A DNA stretch of 64,000 nucleotides from Pseudomonas viridiflava (GCF_900602065.1 NZ_UWFN01000116.1:62001-126000); one strand, 5' to 3'. Numbered from the stretch's first letter, positions 17,411 to 26,520 are shown. The notes: generated from the sequence alone by a model not told the origin. Translations and numbers: made by a program.

Positions 17411-18358
17411 GTGACTGCTGCTTATCTGACCAAGCGTTTGCTGTTGGTCGTGTACACCCTGCTGATCGTTTCACTGCTGGTCTTTGCCATTACCCAGTTG
17501 CTGCCCGCCGATGCCGCGGTGACGCTGCTGGGCCAGAGTGCCACGCCTGAAGCCCTCGCCGCCCTGCGGACAAAACTCGGGCTTGATCAACCTGCCTGGC
17601 TGCAATTCAGTCATTGGCTGATGGCTGTGTTGCAGGGGGATCTGGGCGTGTCGATGCGCAATGGCCAGCCGGTGCTCGGTTCGCTGCTTGATGCGCTCGG
17701 CCGCTCGCTGCTGTTGGCGGCCTGCTCGCTGCTGTTGATGCTGGCAGTGGCGATTCCATTGGGGATCATTGCCGCGGTGAGGCGTGGCCGTCCGGTCGAT
17801 CTGATCATCGGCGTGCTCTCCTATATAGGCGTGTCATTGCCGGAGTTCGTCACCGCAACGCTGCTGATCCTGCTCTTTGCCGATGTCTGGCAATGGCTGC
17901 CAGCGACCGGTTATGTGCCCCTTGGCGACAACTTCGTCGAAGGCATCCGCCACCTGATTCTGCCGACGCTGACGGTGTCGATGATCATGGTCGCCCACGT
18001 CTCGCGCATGGTGCGCTCGGAAATGGTCGATGTACTCGAAACCGACTATATCCGCGCTGCCCGCCTTAAAGGCCTGACACGGCGGCGGGTATTGCTGCGT
18101 CACGCGCTGCGCAACGGCTTGCTGCCAACCATCACCATCGTCGCTCTGGACGTGGGTTACCTGCTGGGCGGCATCGTCGTGGTCGAGGAGATTTTCAACA
18201 TCCCGGGGATCGGCCGCGAACTGCTGGTGGCTGTCGCTGCCCGCGACTTGCCGGCGATTCAGGGCGGGGTACTGATCCTTGCTGCTACTTATTGCGTGGT
18301 CAACTTTGTGGCTGACCTGACCTATGCCTATCTCGACCGGCGAATTCAATATGCGTAA
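17411..18358 (+). CDS. ABC transporter permease, DppB-like
   Basis: A 315-residue inner-membrane permease with about six hydrophobic segments. The first (LLLVVYTLLIVSLLVFAITQ) is followed by the ~100-residue loop typical of DppB/OppB, and the EAA loop reads RAARLKGLTRRRVLLRHALRNGLLP. It starts at GTG with GAGGA about 8 bp upstream. It pairs with the next permease to form the channel of the peptide importer. It overlaps the following gene by 8 bp. Confidence 0.93.
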   Translation: MTAAYLTKRLLLVVYTLLIVSLLVFAITQLLPADAAVTLLGQSATPEALAALRTKLGLDQPAWLQFSHWLMAVLQGDLGVSMRNGQPVLGSLLDALGRSLLLAACSLLLMLAVAIPLGIIAAVRRGRPVDLIIGVLSYIGVSLPEFVTATLLILLFADVWQWLPATGYVPLGDNFVEGIRHLILPTLTVSMIMVAHVSRMVRSEMVDVLETDYIRAARLKGLTRRRVLLRHALRNGLLPTITIVALDVGYLLGGIVVVEEIFNIPGIGRELLVAVAARDLPAIQGGVLILAATYCVVNFVADLTYAYLDRRIQYA

Positions 18359-19184
18359 TGTTTTTTACCGGCTGTTGGCGACGCCTCAGGGCGTGCTGGG
18401 CAGTCTTATCCTGCTGCTCGCCGTGGTGCTGGTGGTTGCCGGGCCAGCCCTGGCGCCATTCGACCCGGAAGCCATTTCGATTCTTGCCCGCTACAAAGCG
18501 CCGAGCCTGGAGCATTGGCTGGGCACCGACCAGATGGGCCGTGACATCCTCAGCCGTGTGCTGATCGGCGCGCGAGCGACCATTTCGTTATCGGTCTTCG
18601 CGACCGCCATGGCGATGCTCATCGGCGCATTGCTCGGCACCGTCAGCGGTTATCTCGGCGGACGCATCGACGAAGCGCTGATGCGCACGCTGGATGCGGT
18701 GATGTCGATCCCTACCCTGCTGTTTGCGTTGTTGATTGTCAGCACCCTGGGCAGAAGCGATTTCAACGCGGTACTGGCAATCACCATTGCCTTCGTACCC
18801 GGCATGGCAAGGATTGCCCGCAGCGTCGCCCTCGCCGCTCGCCGTCAGGACTATGTGAATGCCGCCATTGCCCGGGGCGAATCCACCGCCTACATCGTCG
18901 TGCGGGAGATGCTGCCCAATATCGTGGCGCCGATCATTGTTGAGGCGACCATTCGCGTAGCCTTCGCCATCATGCTGTTCGCGACGCTCAGTTTTCTGGG
19001 CCTTGGCGCGCAGCCACCGCAACCCGAATGGGGCTTGATGGTGGCTGAAGCGCGACGCTATTTCTTTCAAGCACCGTGGATGATGCTGATGCCCGGTCTG
19101 GCCATCGCCATTATTGCGATCGGTTTCAACTTGCTGGGTGATGGCTTGCGCGATGCCCTTAATCCGAAGGGGCACCGCTCATGA
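18351..19184 (+). CDS. ABC transporter permease, DppC-like
   Basis: A 277-residue second permease of the importer. The N-terminal helix lies around VLGSLILLLAVVLVVAGPAL, followed by the DppC/OppC hallmark LGTDQMGRDILSRVLIGAR. The EAA loop reads AAIARGESTAYIVVREMLPN. The ATG at 18351 overlaps the preceding stop by 8 bp, as is usual in these operons; an upstream in-frame ATG at 18324 is less likely. The gene ends in an ATGA overlap with the ATPase. Confidence 0.92.
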   Translation: MRNVFYRLLATPQGVLGSLILLLAVVLVVAGPALAPFDPEAISILARYKAPSLEHWLGTDQMGRDILSRVLIGARATISLSVFATAMAMLIGALLGTVSGYLGGRIDEALMRTLDAVMSIPTLLFALLIVSTLGRSDFNAVLAITIAFVPGMARIARSVALAARRQDYVNAAIARGESTAYIVVREMLPNIVAPIIVEATIRVAFAIMLFATLSFLGLGAQPPQPEWGLMVAEARRYFFQAPWMMLMPGLAIAIIAIGFNLLGDGLRDALNPKGHRS

Positions 19185-20815
19185 GTACAGTCTTGCAAGT
19201 GGCTGACTACAGCCTCGACTATCAATTGCCTGCGGGCGCTCTGCACGTGTTGCAGAACATCGATTTCAGCGTTGCTGCGGGCGAAGTTGTCGGTCTGGTC
19301 GGTGAGTCCGGCTCGGGCAAAACCACGTTGGGCTGGGCAATCATGCGTTACCTGGCAGGCAACGCCCGGGAGATTGGCGGAAGCATCAGCCTGCAGGGCG
19401 AGAACCTGCTGCAAATGCCCCAGCGCCAGGTGGAAACACTGCATGGCGGGCGGCTGGGGATGATCTTTCAAGACCCCAGTGCCTCTCTGAATCCGACCCT
19501 CAGCCTTGGCGAGCAGGTCGTGGAAGTGCTGACCCGCCACCGAAACCTCGGTTACCGCGAAGCCTGGGCCTTGGGCGAGCAATTGCTGGCCGACGTCGAC
19601 CTTAAAGACCCGGCCGCCATGATGAAGCGCTTTCCCCATGAAGCCTCGGGCGGTGAAAAACAGCGCGTGCTGATTGCTACCGCCTTCGCCTGTCGCCCGC
19701 AATGTCTGATTTTTGATGAGCCGACCACGGCGCTCGACGTGATCAGCTCGGCGCAGATCCTGCAGTTGTTCCGCCGTCTGCGCGAAGAAACCGGGGTTGC
19801 TTCTTTATATATCTCCCATGATCTGGCGCTGGTATCACGCGTCGCGGACCGGGTTTGTGTGCTCAACCAGGGGCGCATTGTCGAGCAGGCACGCGGCGGG
19901 CTTATTTTCAGCGCGCCGGGCGATCCTTACACGCAACGTTTGGTCGCGGCCGTTCCAGCCGCCGACAAACGTCTGCTGGATGAACAACAAGCCACGGGGG
20001 CAGCGCTGCTGCAAGTCAGCGACCTCAACGTCCGTTATGGTCGCCCCGGCATGCTCGACAGTCTGTTGCGCCGCAAATCCGTGACCTCCATGGGCGCGCG
20101 CGACATGAACCTGAGCATGGCGCGCGGTGAGATCCTCGGCATCATTGGCGAATCAGGCTCGGGCAAATCAACCCTGGCCAAGGCCCTGACCGGTCTGACC
20201 CCGTTTACGGGTGCGGTTTATTTCGACGGCACGCCGATCGCCGGCCCCGCACAAATGGATCGCGACTATCGGCGCAAGGTGCAGATCATCTTTCAGCACC
20301 CCGATGCGTCCCTCAACCCAAGGCAAACGATCGGTCAGATTCTCTCCCGACCACTGCGCCTGTATGGCTTGAACGAGGGCGAAACCGAAACGGCCGCCAT
20401 CGCCCGTCTGCTCCGCGAAGTGCGTTTGCCTGAAGACTTTGCCAGCCGCTATCCCCACGAGTTGTCGGGTGGACAAAAGCAGCGTGTGGCCATTGCACGC
20501 GCCTTCGCCGCCCGCCCGGAACTGGTCATCTGCGATGAAATCACCGCTGCACTGGACGTTTCGGTGCAAGCAACGGTTATCGAACTGCTGCTGGAGCTGC
20601 GACGCCAGCACGGCACTGCGTACCTGTTCATTACCCATGACCTGAACCTGATTCGGCAGATCGCCCACCGGATCGCCGTGATGTACCGCGGCGATTTGCT
20701 GGAAATTCTGCCCGCCGTCGACATGGCCGCACAGGCAACTCACCCCTATACCCGCGCCCTGCTCGATGCAGTGCCACAGCCTTTGAATGAATTGGAGCCC
20801 CTGCATGACGCCTGA
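19181..20815 (+). CDS. ABC transporter ATP-binding protein, fused DppD-DppF type
   Basis: A 544-residue protein containing two complete nucleotide-binding domains. The first has GESGSGKTT, an ASGGE signature and IFDEPTTALD. The second, from ~residue 280, has GESGSGKST, LSGGQ and VICDEITAALD. Each is followed by the oligopeptide-transporter C-terminal segment (DPYTQRLVAAVP; HPYTRALLDAVP). The fusion supplies both ATPases of the importer in one chain, a common variant. Its start overlaps the upstream stop (ATGA) and its end overlaps the next gene by 11 bp, implying translational coupling. Confidence 0.93.
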   Translation: MSTVLQVADYSLDYQLPAGALHVLQNIDFSVAAGEVVGLVGESGSGKTTLGWAIMRYLAGNAREIGGSISLQGENLLQMPQRQVETLHGGRLGMIFQDPSASLNPTLSLGEQVVEVLTRHRNLGYREAWALGEQLLADVDLKDPAAMMKRFPHEASGGEKQRVLIATAFACRPQCLIFDEPTTALDVISSAQILQLFRRLREETGVASLYISHDLALVSRVADRVCVLNQGRIVEQARGGLIFSAPGDPYTQRLVAAVPAADKRLLDEQQATGAALLQVSDLNVRYGRPGMLDSLLRRKSVTSMGARDMNLSMARGEILGIIGESGSGKSTLAKALTGLTPFTGAVYFDGTPIAGPAQMDRDYRRKVQIIFQHPDASLNPRQTIGQILSRPLRLYGLNEGETETAAIARLLREVRLPEDFASRYPHELSGGQKQRVAIARAFAARPELVICDEITAALDVSVQATVIELLLELRRQHGTAYLFITHDLNLIRQIAHRIAVMYRGDLLEILPAVDMAAQATHPYTRALLDAVPQPLNELEPLHDA

Positions 20816-22022
20816 AGCGCTACTCGAACGCATTGACGAGGCGTACTGCCTGGATTTTCTGGCGCGCATGGTGCAGCACAAAAGCTACAGCGCCACCCCC
20901 GAAGAAAGGCAATTGGCTGAGTACATGGCGGCACAGATGCAGGCACTGGGTCTGGATTCGCAGTTGATGCCGGTTCCGGGCGAGCGCCTGAACGCTATCG
21001 GCACGCTCAAGGGTCAGGGCGGCGGTCACAGCCTGTTGTTCAACGGCCACCTGGACACCAACCCGGTGACCGAGGGCTGGACCGTGGATCCTTGGGCCGG
21101 AAAGATTGATGACGAGTTCATTTATGGCATCGGCGTCTCCAATATGAAATCGGGCGACGCTGCCTACTTCTGTGCGCTGAAAACCTTGATCGACGCCGGT
21201 ATCAAGCTCAAGGGAGATGTCATTCTCACTTATGTGGTTGGCGAACTGCAGGGTGGTATCGGCACCATCGCGGCTATCGAACAAGGCGTGAAAGCGGACT
21301 ATTTCATCAACTCTGAACCCACTGACTTGCAGGCCGTCACCCTGCATGTGGGCTCGTTGATGTTCGTCATTGAACTGACGGGCGATACCCGTCACCTGTC
21401 CAAACGTGAAGAATCCGTAGACGTGATTACCGCTGCGGTGCAATTGATCCCGCAGATCAACGGCATCACCTTCAGCGGTGCCCGCTCGCCGGAACATGAA
21501 AAGGTCAACCGCGGGCACATCGGCGTGGTGCGCGGCGCGCTGGGCCGCGACCTTGAAGAATGGCGTCCGCCGCAAGTCGCGGACTTTCTGCGCTTGCGCG
21601 GTTCGGCTCGCTACACCCCTGGCCAGACAGTGGAGTCGGTGCTGGCAGACATACAGCGCCTGCTCGATCAGCTATGCGAACAATTCCCGGGGCTGCAGGC
21701 AACCTTGATCAACGACAGCGATAACCAGCCGTTGATGCCGCCCTTCGAAGTGTCCCACGACTCGCTGATCGTCAAGGCGGTCAACGCGGCTTATCTGCAG
21801 GTACGTGGCGAGCCTCAGCCAACCGGGATCATCACCCCGCCCGCCTATTTCGGCACCGACGCTGCGCACTTTTACCAGCGCCTGGGCATGCAAGGCGTGG
21901 TCTGCGGCCCCGGCGGCAAGTTCAACACCATGCCGGATGAACGCGTGCATAAAGTCGACTATCTGGACATGGTGCGCGTCTACATCCTGGCCATCCTCAG
22001 TGTGTGTGAGGTTGCCGAATAA
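20805..22022 (+). CDS. M20-like protein with altered metal ligands
   Basis: A 405-residue M20 fold protein. HLD (His82, Asp84) is present, but the bridging-Asp position in GIGVSNMKSG is Asn113. The usual EE pair is VGELQGG (Glu147 kept, Leu148 in place of the second Glu). Glu171 in SEPTD is kept. The C-terminal ligand His is missing, where KFNTMPDERV has Asn-Thr instead of the usual Ala-His. It may therefore bind one metal, act on a different substrate, or have lost hydrolase activity. GGAG lies 7 bp before this ATG, which overlaps the ATPase gene by 11 bp. It is part of the peptide uptake operon. Confidence 0.85.
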   Translation: MTPEALLERIDEAYCLDFLARMVQHKSYSATPEERQLAEYMAAQMQALGLDSQLMPVPGERLNAIGTLKGQGGGHSLLFNGHLDTNPVTEGWTVDPWAGKIDDEFIYGIGVSNMKSGDAAYFCALKTLIDAGIKLKGDVILTYVVGELQGGIGTIAAIEQGVKADYFINSEPTDLQAVTLHVGSLMFVIELTGDTRHLSKREESVDVITAAVQLIPQINGITFSGARSPEHEKVNRGHIGVVRGALGRDLEEWRPPQVADFLRLRGSARYTPGQTVESVLADIQRLLDQLCEQFPGLQATLINDSDNQPLMPPFEVSHDSLIVKAVNAAYLQVRGEPQPTGIITPPAYFGTDAAHFYQRLGMQGVVCGPGGKFNTMPDERVHKVDYLDMVRVYILAILSVCEVAE

Positions 22023-22130
22023 TATTTAACGCATAACAGGCATTCATAAGTAAAAGGCAAGGACGCCCACAATAAAAACAGCGTTTTTCAACTTCGCATC
22101 TGCTGATTATTTTCGATAAGGGTTTAAACC

Positions 22131-23378
22131 ATGCGGTCAGCTTTCATGCTTGGCAGTGCAACGCTGTGCGCGGCTATCTCCGGCGCGGCGTTGGGGGATG
22201 ATGTTCTCGGCAATCCGTTTTTCAAAGACAGCACCACACAAATCGTGGCGCGAAACTTCTACTTCAATCGCGACTTCCGTAATGCGGCGTCCAATGCACA
22301 GAGCTATCGCGAGGAGTGGGCGCAAGGTTTCATCGGCACCTTCACCTCGGGCTTCACCCCCGGGACCGTAGGCTTCGGGGTCGATGCGATTGGCCTTTAC
22401 GGCATGAAGCTCGACAGCAGCTCGGACCGAATCGGCAGCGGCTTGCTGCCGAGCAGTGGCAACCATGTGGCGGGCGTCGACCACGCGGCAGACGACTACT
22501 CGCGTGCCGCCGGGGCAGTGAAGGTGAAGATTTCAAAGACCGTGTTGAAGTACGGTCAGCAGACGCTGAACTTGCCGGTCTACTCCACCGGTGACAGCCG
22601 TTTGCTGCCTGAAACAACCGAAGGTTTCTACTTGAGCAGCAAGGAAATCGACAACCTGCGAGTTGATGTTGCACACCTGACCTCGTTGAGTACCTACAGC
22701 CAGAGTGCTCACAACGCCAGTGGCATGACCAAGGCCGATGTAGTGGGTGCTACTTACAACTTCACGCCGAATCTGACCGGTGCTATTTACGCGTCGGATG
22801 TTGAAGACTTGTGGAAGAAGAAGTATCTGGGCCTCAGCTGGGTTAAACCGATCGACTCCAGACAAGCCTTCACTGCTGATTTTCGCTTCTACAACCAGAA
22901 GAGTACCGGTGCAGAAAATGGCGGGGATATCGACAGCAATTCGTTCAGTATCAAGGGCGCTTACGCATATGGCCCACATAAGGTAACGCTGGCTTATCAA
23001 GCGATCACTGGCAAAAACGGCTATGTGTTTTACACCGATGGCGGCAACACCGACTACATGGCCAACTATGTGCAATATGCCGAGTTCACCCGCGAAGACG
23101 AGCGCTCGTGGCAAGCTCGCTACGACTTCAACTTCGCGGCCTTGGGTGTGCCGGGGCTAGAAGTTTTTGCCCGCTACATCAGCGGTGACAACATCAGCCT
23201 GGCTAATGGCTCGCGTAATCAGAACGAGTGGGAGCGCGATCTGGAAGCGTCATACGTGATTCAAAGCGGTCCGCTTAAAGACCTTTCGTTCCGGGTGCGC
23301 CAGGCAACCTATCGCAACTCGTTCAGTGGTGACGTCGATGACGTAAGGTTTATCACCCAGTATCCGATCAATCTCTGA
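22131..23378 (+). CDS. OprD-family outer-membrane porin
   Basis: A 415-residue porin with a signal peptide (hydrophobic stretch ending near GAALGDD). The OprD-type opening FFKDSTTQIVARNFYFNRDF is followed by EEWAQGFIGTFTSGFTPG, and the rest is beta-barrel-like and aromatic, ending in a final strand (RFITQYPINL). Pseudomonas OprD/Opd proteins admit basic amino acids, peptides or aromatic acids. It lies 108 bp after the M20-like gene in the same direction and probably provides outer-membrane entry for the compound handled by the ABC module. It may have its own promoter in the gap. Confidence 0.9.
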   Translation: MRSAFMLGSATLCAAISGAALGDDVLGNPFFKDSTTQIVARNFYFNRDFRNAASNAQSYREEWAQGFIGTFTSGFTPGTVGFGVDAIGLYGMKLDSSSDRIGSGLLPSSGNHVAGVDHAADDYSRAAGAVKVKISKTVLKYGQQTLNLPVYSTGDSRLLPETTEGFYLSSKEIDNLRVDVAHLTSLSTYSQSAHNASGMTKADVVGATYNFTPNLTGAIYASDVEDLWKKKYLGLSWVKPIDSRQAFTADFRFYNQKSTGAENGGDIDSNSFSIKGAYAYGPHKVTLAYQAITGKNGYVFYTDGGNTDYMANYVQYAEFTREDERSWQARYDFNFAALGVPGLEVFARYISGDNISLANGSRNQNEWERDLEASYVIQSGPLKDLSFRVRQATYRNSFSGDVDDVRFITQYPINL

Positions 23379-23436
23379 GGCAGCGGCTACCTGAAAGGTC
23401 TTGCAGCATGATCTTTTGAACTGAAATGTTGCGTTC

Positions 23437-23524
23437 TGTAGGAGCAGAGCTTGCTCGCGATTCAGGCACCGCGGAGTGCAGGTGAACCAAGTTGTTTTTT
23501 ATCGCGGGCAAGCACAGCTCACAG
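23437..23524. repeat. Degenerate REPIN
   Basis: A left arm reading TGTAGGAGCAGAGCTTGCTC and a right arm starting ATCGCGGGCAAGCACAGCTC are diverged inverted copies of the GAGCTTGCTCGCGAT REP family, separated by ~40 bp. Mismatches in both arms mark it as decayed. Confidence 0.65.
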
Positions 23525-23634
23525 ACTGACAATAGTCTCAAGCACGACGGCGGCCCCGTTGGACCGACCGGGGTGGCGCTCCACTTCATTCGGGAAAACT
23601 GATTGCCAAACGCTTGATATGGATTGTCTGGACC

Positions 23635-23663
23635 GGCCCCTTCGCGAATAAATTCGCTCCCAC
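23635..23663. repeat. Single REP element
   Basis: A 29-bp match, with about two mismatches, to one arm of the REPIN at 39929-40018 (core TTCGCGAATAAATTCGCTCC). No partner arm is visible nearby. With the degenerate REPIN at 23437, this accounts for much of the 338-bp gene-free stretch after the OprD gene. Confidence 0.6.
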
Positions 23664-23716
23664 AGGGAGTTTGAGTTTGCAGGCTAATATAAAAGCTCTG
23701 CCGAAGCGCTCCGAGA

Positions 23717-24004
23717 TCACGATCTGCGAATGATCTTGATCGAGTGTGTCAGTGTCGGTTTACGCGTCACGCTAATGGCTCTGCGGGTCACGGTATCGAT
23801 GGTGATGTTCCAGTAGCCACTGCTTGGCACAGTGATTTTGGCTGGAAAGGTATCGAAAGCACCGCCGTGATAAGTGTGGCGGCCACCGTTCTTGAAGCTG
23901 CGAAAGTTCGCATCGCTCATGAGGCGGATGTTGCAAGTCTGTGAAGCCTGAATGACCACAATGTCGTCTTCATTGAGGTGTTCACGCTGGTGTATGAATT
24001 TCAT
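23717..24004 (-). CDS. DUF1883 domain protein
   Basis: A 95-residue soluble protein beginning MKFIHQREHLNEDDIVVI and containing the CNIRLMSDANF and VPSSGYWNITIDT segments of the DUF1883 family. The family consists of small beta-rich proteins of unknown function, sometimes fused to TIR domains in other bacteria. Here it stands alone and has no signal peptide or catalytic motif I can see. It is transcribed in the same direction as the ArsR regulator upstream (49-bp gap) and could share its message. Confidence 0.78.
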   Translation of the reverse strand: MKFIHQREHLNEDDIVVIQASQTCNIRLMSDANFRSFKNGGRHTYHGGAFDTFPAKITVPSSGYWNITIDTVTRRAISVTRKPTLTHSIKIIRRS

Positions 24005-24052
24005 TTACGGCTCCGGCCATATCTTTAAGGCCTTTGTATCGTTGAAAGCTTT

Positions 24053-24367
24053 TCAGGCTTTTTGGGCAAGGATCGTTGTCAGCAGTCCGGGAAAGCGACT
24101 GTCGATGTCGTCGCTGCGCAATGAGTTCATGTGCGTCGTGCCCGCGCTTTGCGTCATGACCAGGCCTGCATCTCGCAATACCCGAAAATGATGGGACATA
24201 CTCGACTTGGGGCGGCCACCGTCCAGCTCGCCGCAAGTTGCCTGAGGCACGCTGCCCAGATGCCGGACTATCTCCAGACGAACCGGGTCGCTCAACGCAT
24301 GAAAGATACGTTCAAGTTCGAAGTCGCTGGCTGGGGGATGTTTGAATGGTCGCATGGGGCGAATCAT
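24053..24367 (-). CDS. ArsR-family winged-helix regulator
   Basis: A ~104-residue HTH regulator. The core reads ERIFHALSDPVRLEIVRHLG, then the recognition region RPKSSMSHHFRVLRDAGLV, the ArsR/SmtB pattern. The CxC metal motif of arsenic-type members is absent, so it probably senses something other than a soft metal. Starts at 24367 or 24355 are both possible; neither has a strong ribosome site. It is divergent from xenA, with a perfect inverted repeat between the two genes, so it likely represses xenA and itself. Confidence 0.87.
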   Translation of the reverse strand: MIRPMRPFKHPPASDFELERIFHALSDPVRLEIVRHLGSVPQATCGELDGGRPKSSMSHHFRVLRDAGLVMTQSAGTTHMNSLRSDDIDSRFPGLLTTILAQKA

Positions 24368-24391
24368 ACACGGGGCTTTACCGAACAGCCA

Positions 24392-24413
24392 TTGTTCGAA
24401 TAGTATCGAACAA
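24392..24413. promoter_or_regulatory. Perfect inverted repeat, likely ArsR operator for arsR/xenA
   Basis: Arms TTGTTCGA and TCGAACAA are exact reverse complements around a 6-bp ATAGTA centre, midway in the 74-bp gap between divergent starts. Size and position fit a dimeric ArsR-type repressor acting on both promoters. Confidence 0.7.
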
Positions 24414-24441
24414 ACGAAACGCCATCTTCGAGGTACGCTCA

Positions 24442-25530
24442 ATGTCTGCCCTGTTCCAACCCTATACCCTGAAAGACATCACGCTGCGCAACCGTATCGC
24501 GGTTCCGCCTATGTGCCAATACAGCGCTACTGACGGCCTGATCAACGAATGGCACCAGGTCCATCTGGCCGCAATAGCCCGTGGTGGCGCCGGTCTGGTG
24601 ATCGTCGAAGCCACAGCTGTGTCGCCTGAGGGGCGGATCACACCAGGCTGCACCGGGATCTGGAACGATGAGCTGGCGCAAGCGTTTGTGCCTGTGGTCA
24701 AGGCCATCAAGGCGGCTGGTTCTGTACCTGGCATTCAGATCGCTCACGCGGGTCGCAAGGCCAGCGCCAATCGTCCGTGGGAAGGCGACGATCATATCGC
24801 TGCCGATGATGCGCGTGGCTGGCAGACGATTGCCCCCTCCGCCATCGCCTTTGGCGCCAACCTGCCTAAACAGCCGACGGCCATGACCCTGGATGACATC
24901 GCTCGCGTCCGCGAAGACTTTGTTGCCGCAGCCCGTCGGGCACGGGATGCCGGTTTCGAATGGCTGGAACTGCACTTCGCGCATGGTTATCTGGCTCAGT
25001 CGTTCTTCTCCGAGCACTCCAATCATCGCGAAGATGCCTACGGCGGCAGCTTTGAAAACCGCAGCCGGTTCCTGCTGGAAACCCTGGCGGCCGTGCGCGA
25101 GGTCTGGCCAGAGCATTTGCCGCTGACCGCCCGTTTTGGCGTACTAGAGTTCGACGGCCGCGACGAGCAGACGCTGGTGGAATCCATTGAGCTGACCCGT
25201 CAGTTCAAGGCCGCAGGCCTGGACATGCTCAGCGTCAGCATCGGCTTTACCATCGCTGAAACCCAAATCCCATGGGGCCCGGCCTTCATGGGGCCAATTG
25301 CCGAGCGAGTACGTCGCGAAGCAGGCATCCCGGTTTCCTCAGCCTGGGGTTTCGGTACTCCAGCTATCGCCGAGCAGGTGGTCAAAGACGGTCAGCTTGA
25401 TCTGGTCATGGTCGGCCGAGCTCATTTGGCCAACCCGCACTGGGCGTATTACGCAGCCAAAGAACTGGGTGTCGATCGGGCGTCCTGGACCCTGCCTGCG
25501 CCTTACGCTCACTGGCTTGAGCGTTACTAA
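24442..25530 (+). CDS. xenA: Xenobiotic reductase XenA (old yellow enzyme)
   Basis: A 362-residue FMN reductase of the thermophilic-like (YqjM/XenA) old-yellow-enzyme class. The N-terminus SALFQPYTLKDITLRNRIAV and the active-site residues Cys25 and Tyr27 in PPMCQYSA match Pseudomonas XenA as I know it. So do HAGRKAS, the HFAHGYLAQSFFSEHSNHR core and the C-terminal WTLPAPYAHWLERY. It reduces activated alkenes, nitroglycerin-type nitrate esters and quinones with NADPH. GAGGTA is 7 bp before the ATG at 24442; the longer frame from 24346 overlaps the regulator gene and is rejected. An intrinsic terminator follows. Confidence 0.93.
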   Translation: MSALFQPYTLKDITLRNRIAVPPMCQYSATDGLINEWHQVHLAAIARGGAGLVIVEATAVSPEGRITPGCTGIWNDELAQAFVPVVKAIKAAGSVPGIQIAHAGRKASANRPWEGDDHIAADDARGWQTIAPSAIAFGANLPKQPTAMTLDDIARVREDFVAAARRARDAGFEWLELHFAHGYLAQSFFSEHSNHREDAYGGSFENRSRFLLETLAAVREVWPEHLPLTARFGVLEFDGRDEQTLVESIELTRQFKAAGLDMLSVSIGFTIAETQIPWGPAFMGPIAERVRREAGIPVSSAWGFGTPAIAEQVVKDGQLDLVMVGRAHLANPHWAYYAAKELGVDRASWTLPAPYAHWLERY

Positions 25531-25561
25531 GCACTTGCGTCAACCGCAACAGGCATAAAGC

Positions 25562-25594
25562 AGAAAGGCGACCCACGTGGTCGCCTTTCTGTTT
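25562..25594 (+). terminator. Intrinsic terminator after xenA
   Basis: AGAAAGGCGACC pairs with GGTCGCCTTTCT around a 4-nt loop, followed by GTTTTC. It lies 30 bp after the xenA stop and between convergent genes. Confidence 0.85.
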
Positions 25595-25620
25595 TCCGTC
25601 ACTCGTTCGCCAAGCGCTGT

Positions 25621-26520
25621 TTATCTGGAGTCGTTATCCCAGATCCAGCCCCACATGCCTGGCAAGTGAACGGCGACGGCACTGGTCGGCACCGTTCGTG
25701 ATGTCGCTGCGCGTAGCAACTCGGCGCGGTCGTCGTAGAAAGGCTTGGGGGCGACCTTGAGCCCGGTTGCCTGAGCGCTGTCCAATAGAATCTGCAGGTA
25801 CTCGCGGGTGTGCCGTGCCGTATAGCGATTGAGGTCATGAAACGTCACCACAACCGGGATGGCGCCATCTACCGCGTGAAACTCACCGTTGGCAATTCGC
25901 TCGCGCACCTCGGACATCTCTCTGAGCATGTGCGCGCGTCGACGCGGGCTGGCATTGAAACCCCAGATCTTGCCGTCATTGGCGCTGATGTCCGTCAACA
26001 AAACCTGCATGCCATGACGCTGATAGGCGGCGAATGTACGGCTGTCGTAGTTCCAGAACGGCGGGCGCAACAACGTCGGCGGGCTGCCCATGCTTGTCGC
26101 TATGATCGAACTGCCTTGCTGCAGGGAGAGCTCCAGCTCTTCAGGGCTCAATGAACGATGATTGGTATGGGCAGGCGTTGCCGAGTGAAAACCGAGGATA
26201 TGCCCTGCCTGGCTTTCGCGGCGCATGATCCTGCGGCCACGGTCGCTGTTGCCCGCCCGCGAAACGCCGGTCTGAACGAAAAAGATCGCTTTGATATCGT
26301 TTTGCACAGAATTCTGCGCAAGGCTATGCAGCACTTCCAGGGTCGGGTTGGCGAGGCTGGACGCACTAGGGCCGTCGTCGAAAGTCACAACGAAGCGGAT
26401 GGGCGCTTGCTGGCTCAAACGTTCCGAGGTGTGTTCACTCAGGGGGATGGGCGCTGCAATACAACCCGCAAGCGCTGCCGAAATGGTCAGCCCGGATAAA
26501 ACGCTACAGATACTTCTCAT
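25621..26520 (-). CDS. Polysaccharide deacetylase family lipoprotein
   Basis: A 299-residue protein with a lipoprotein signal (ISAALAGC, lipobox Cys at ~residue 19). A NodB-homology carbohydrate esterase 4 domain follows: FVVTFDDGPS (Asp-Asp), GFHSATPAHTNH (metal His pair) and LRPPFWNYDS. CE4 enzymes remove N- or O-acetyl groups from chitin, peptidoglycan or exopolysaccharide. Membrane anchoring suggests action in the periplasm. The gene is single and convergent with xenA, whose terminator separates them. Confidence 0.88.
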   Translation of the reverse strand: MRSICSVLSGLTISAALAGCIAAPIPLSEHTSERLSQQAPIRFVVTFDDGPSASSLANPTLEVLHSLAQNSVQNDIKAIFFVQTGVSRAGNSDRGRRIMRRESQAGHILGFHSATPAHTNHRSLSPEELELSLQQGSSIIATSMGSPPTLLRPPFWNYDSRTFAAYQRHGMQVLLTDISANDGKIWGFNASPRRRAHMLREMSEVRERIANGEFHAVDGAIPVVVTFHDLNRYTARHTREYLQILLDSAQATGLKVAPKPFYDDRAELLRAATSRTVPTSAVAVHLPGMWGWIWDNDSR

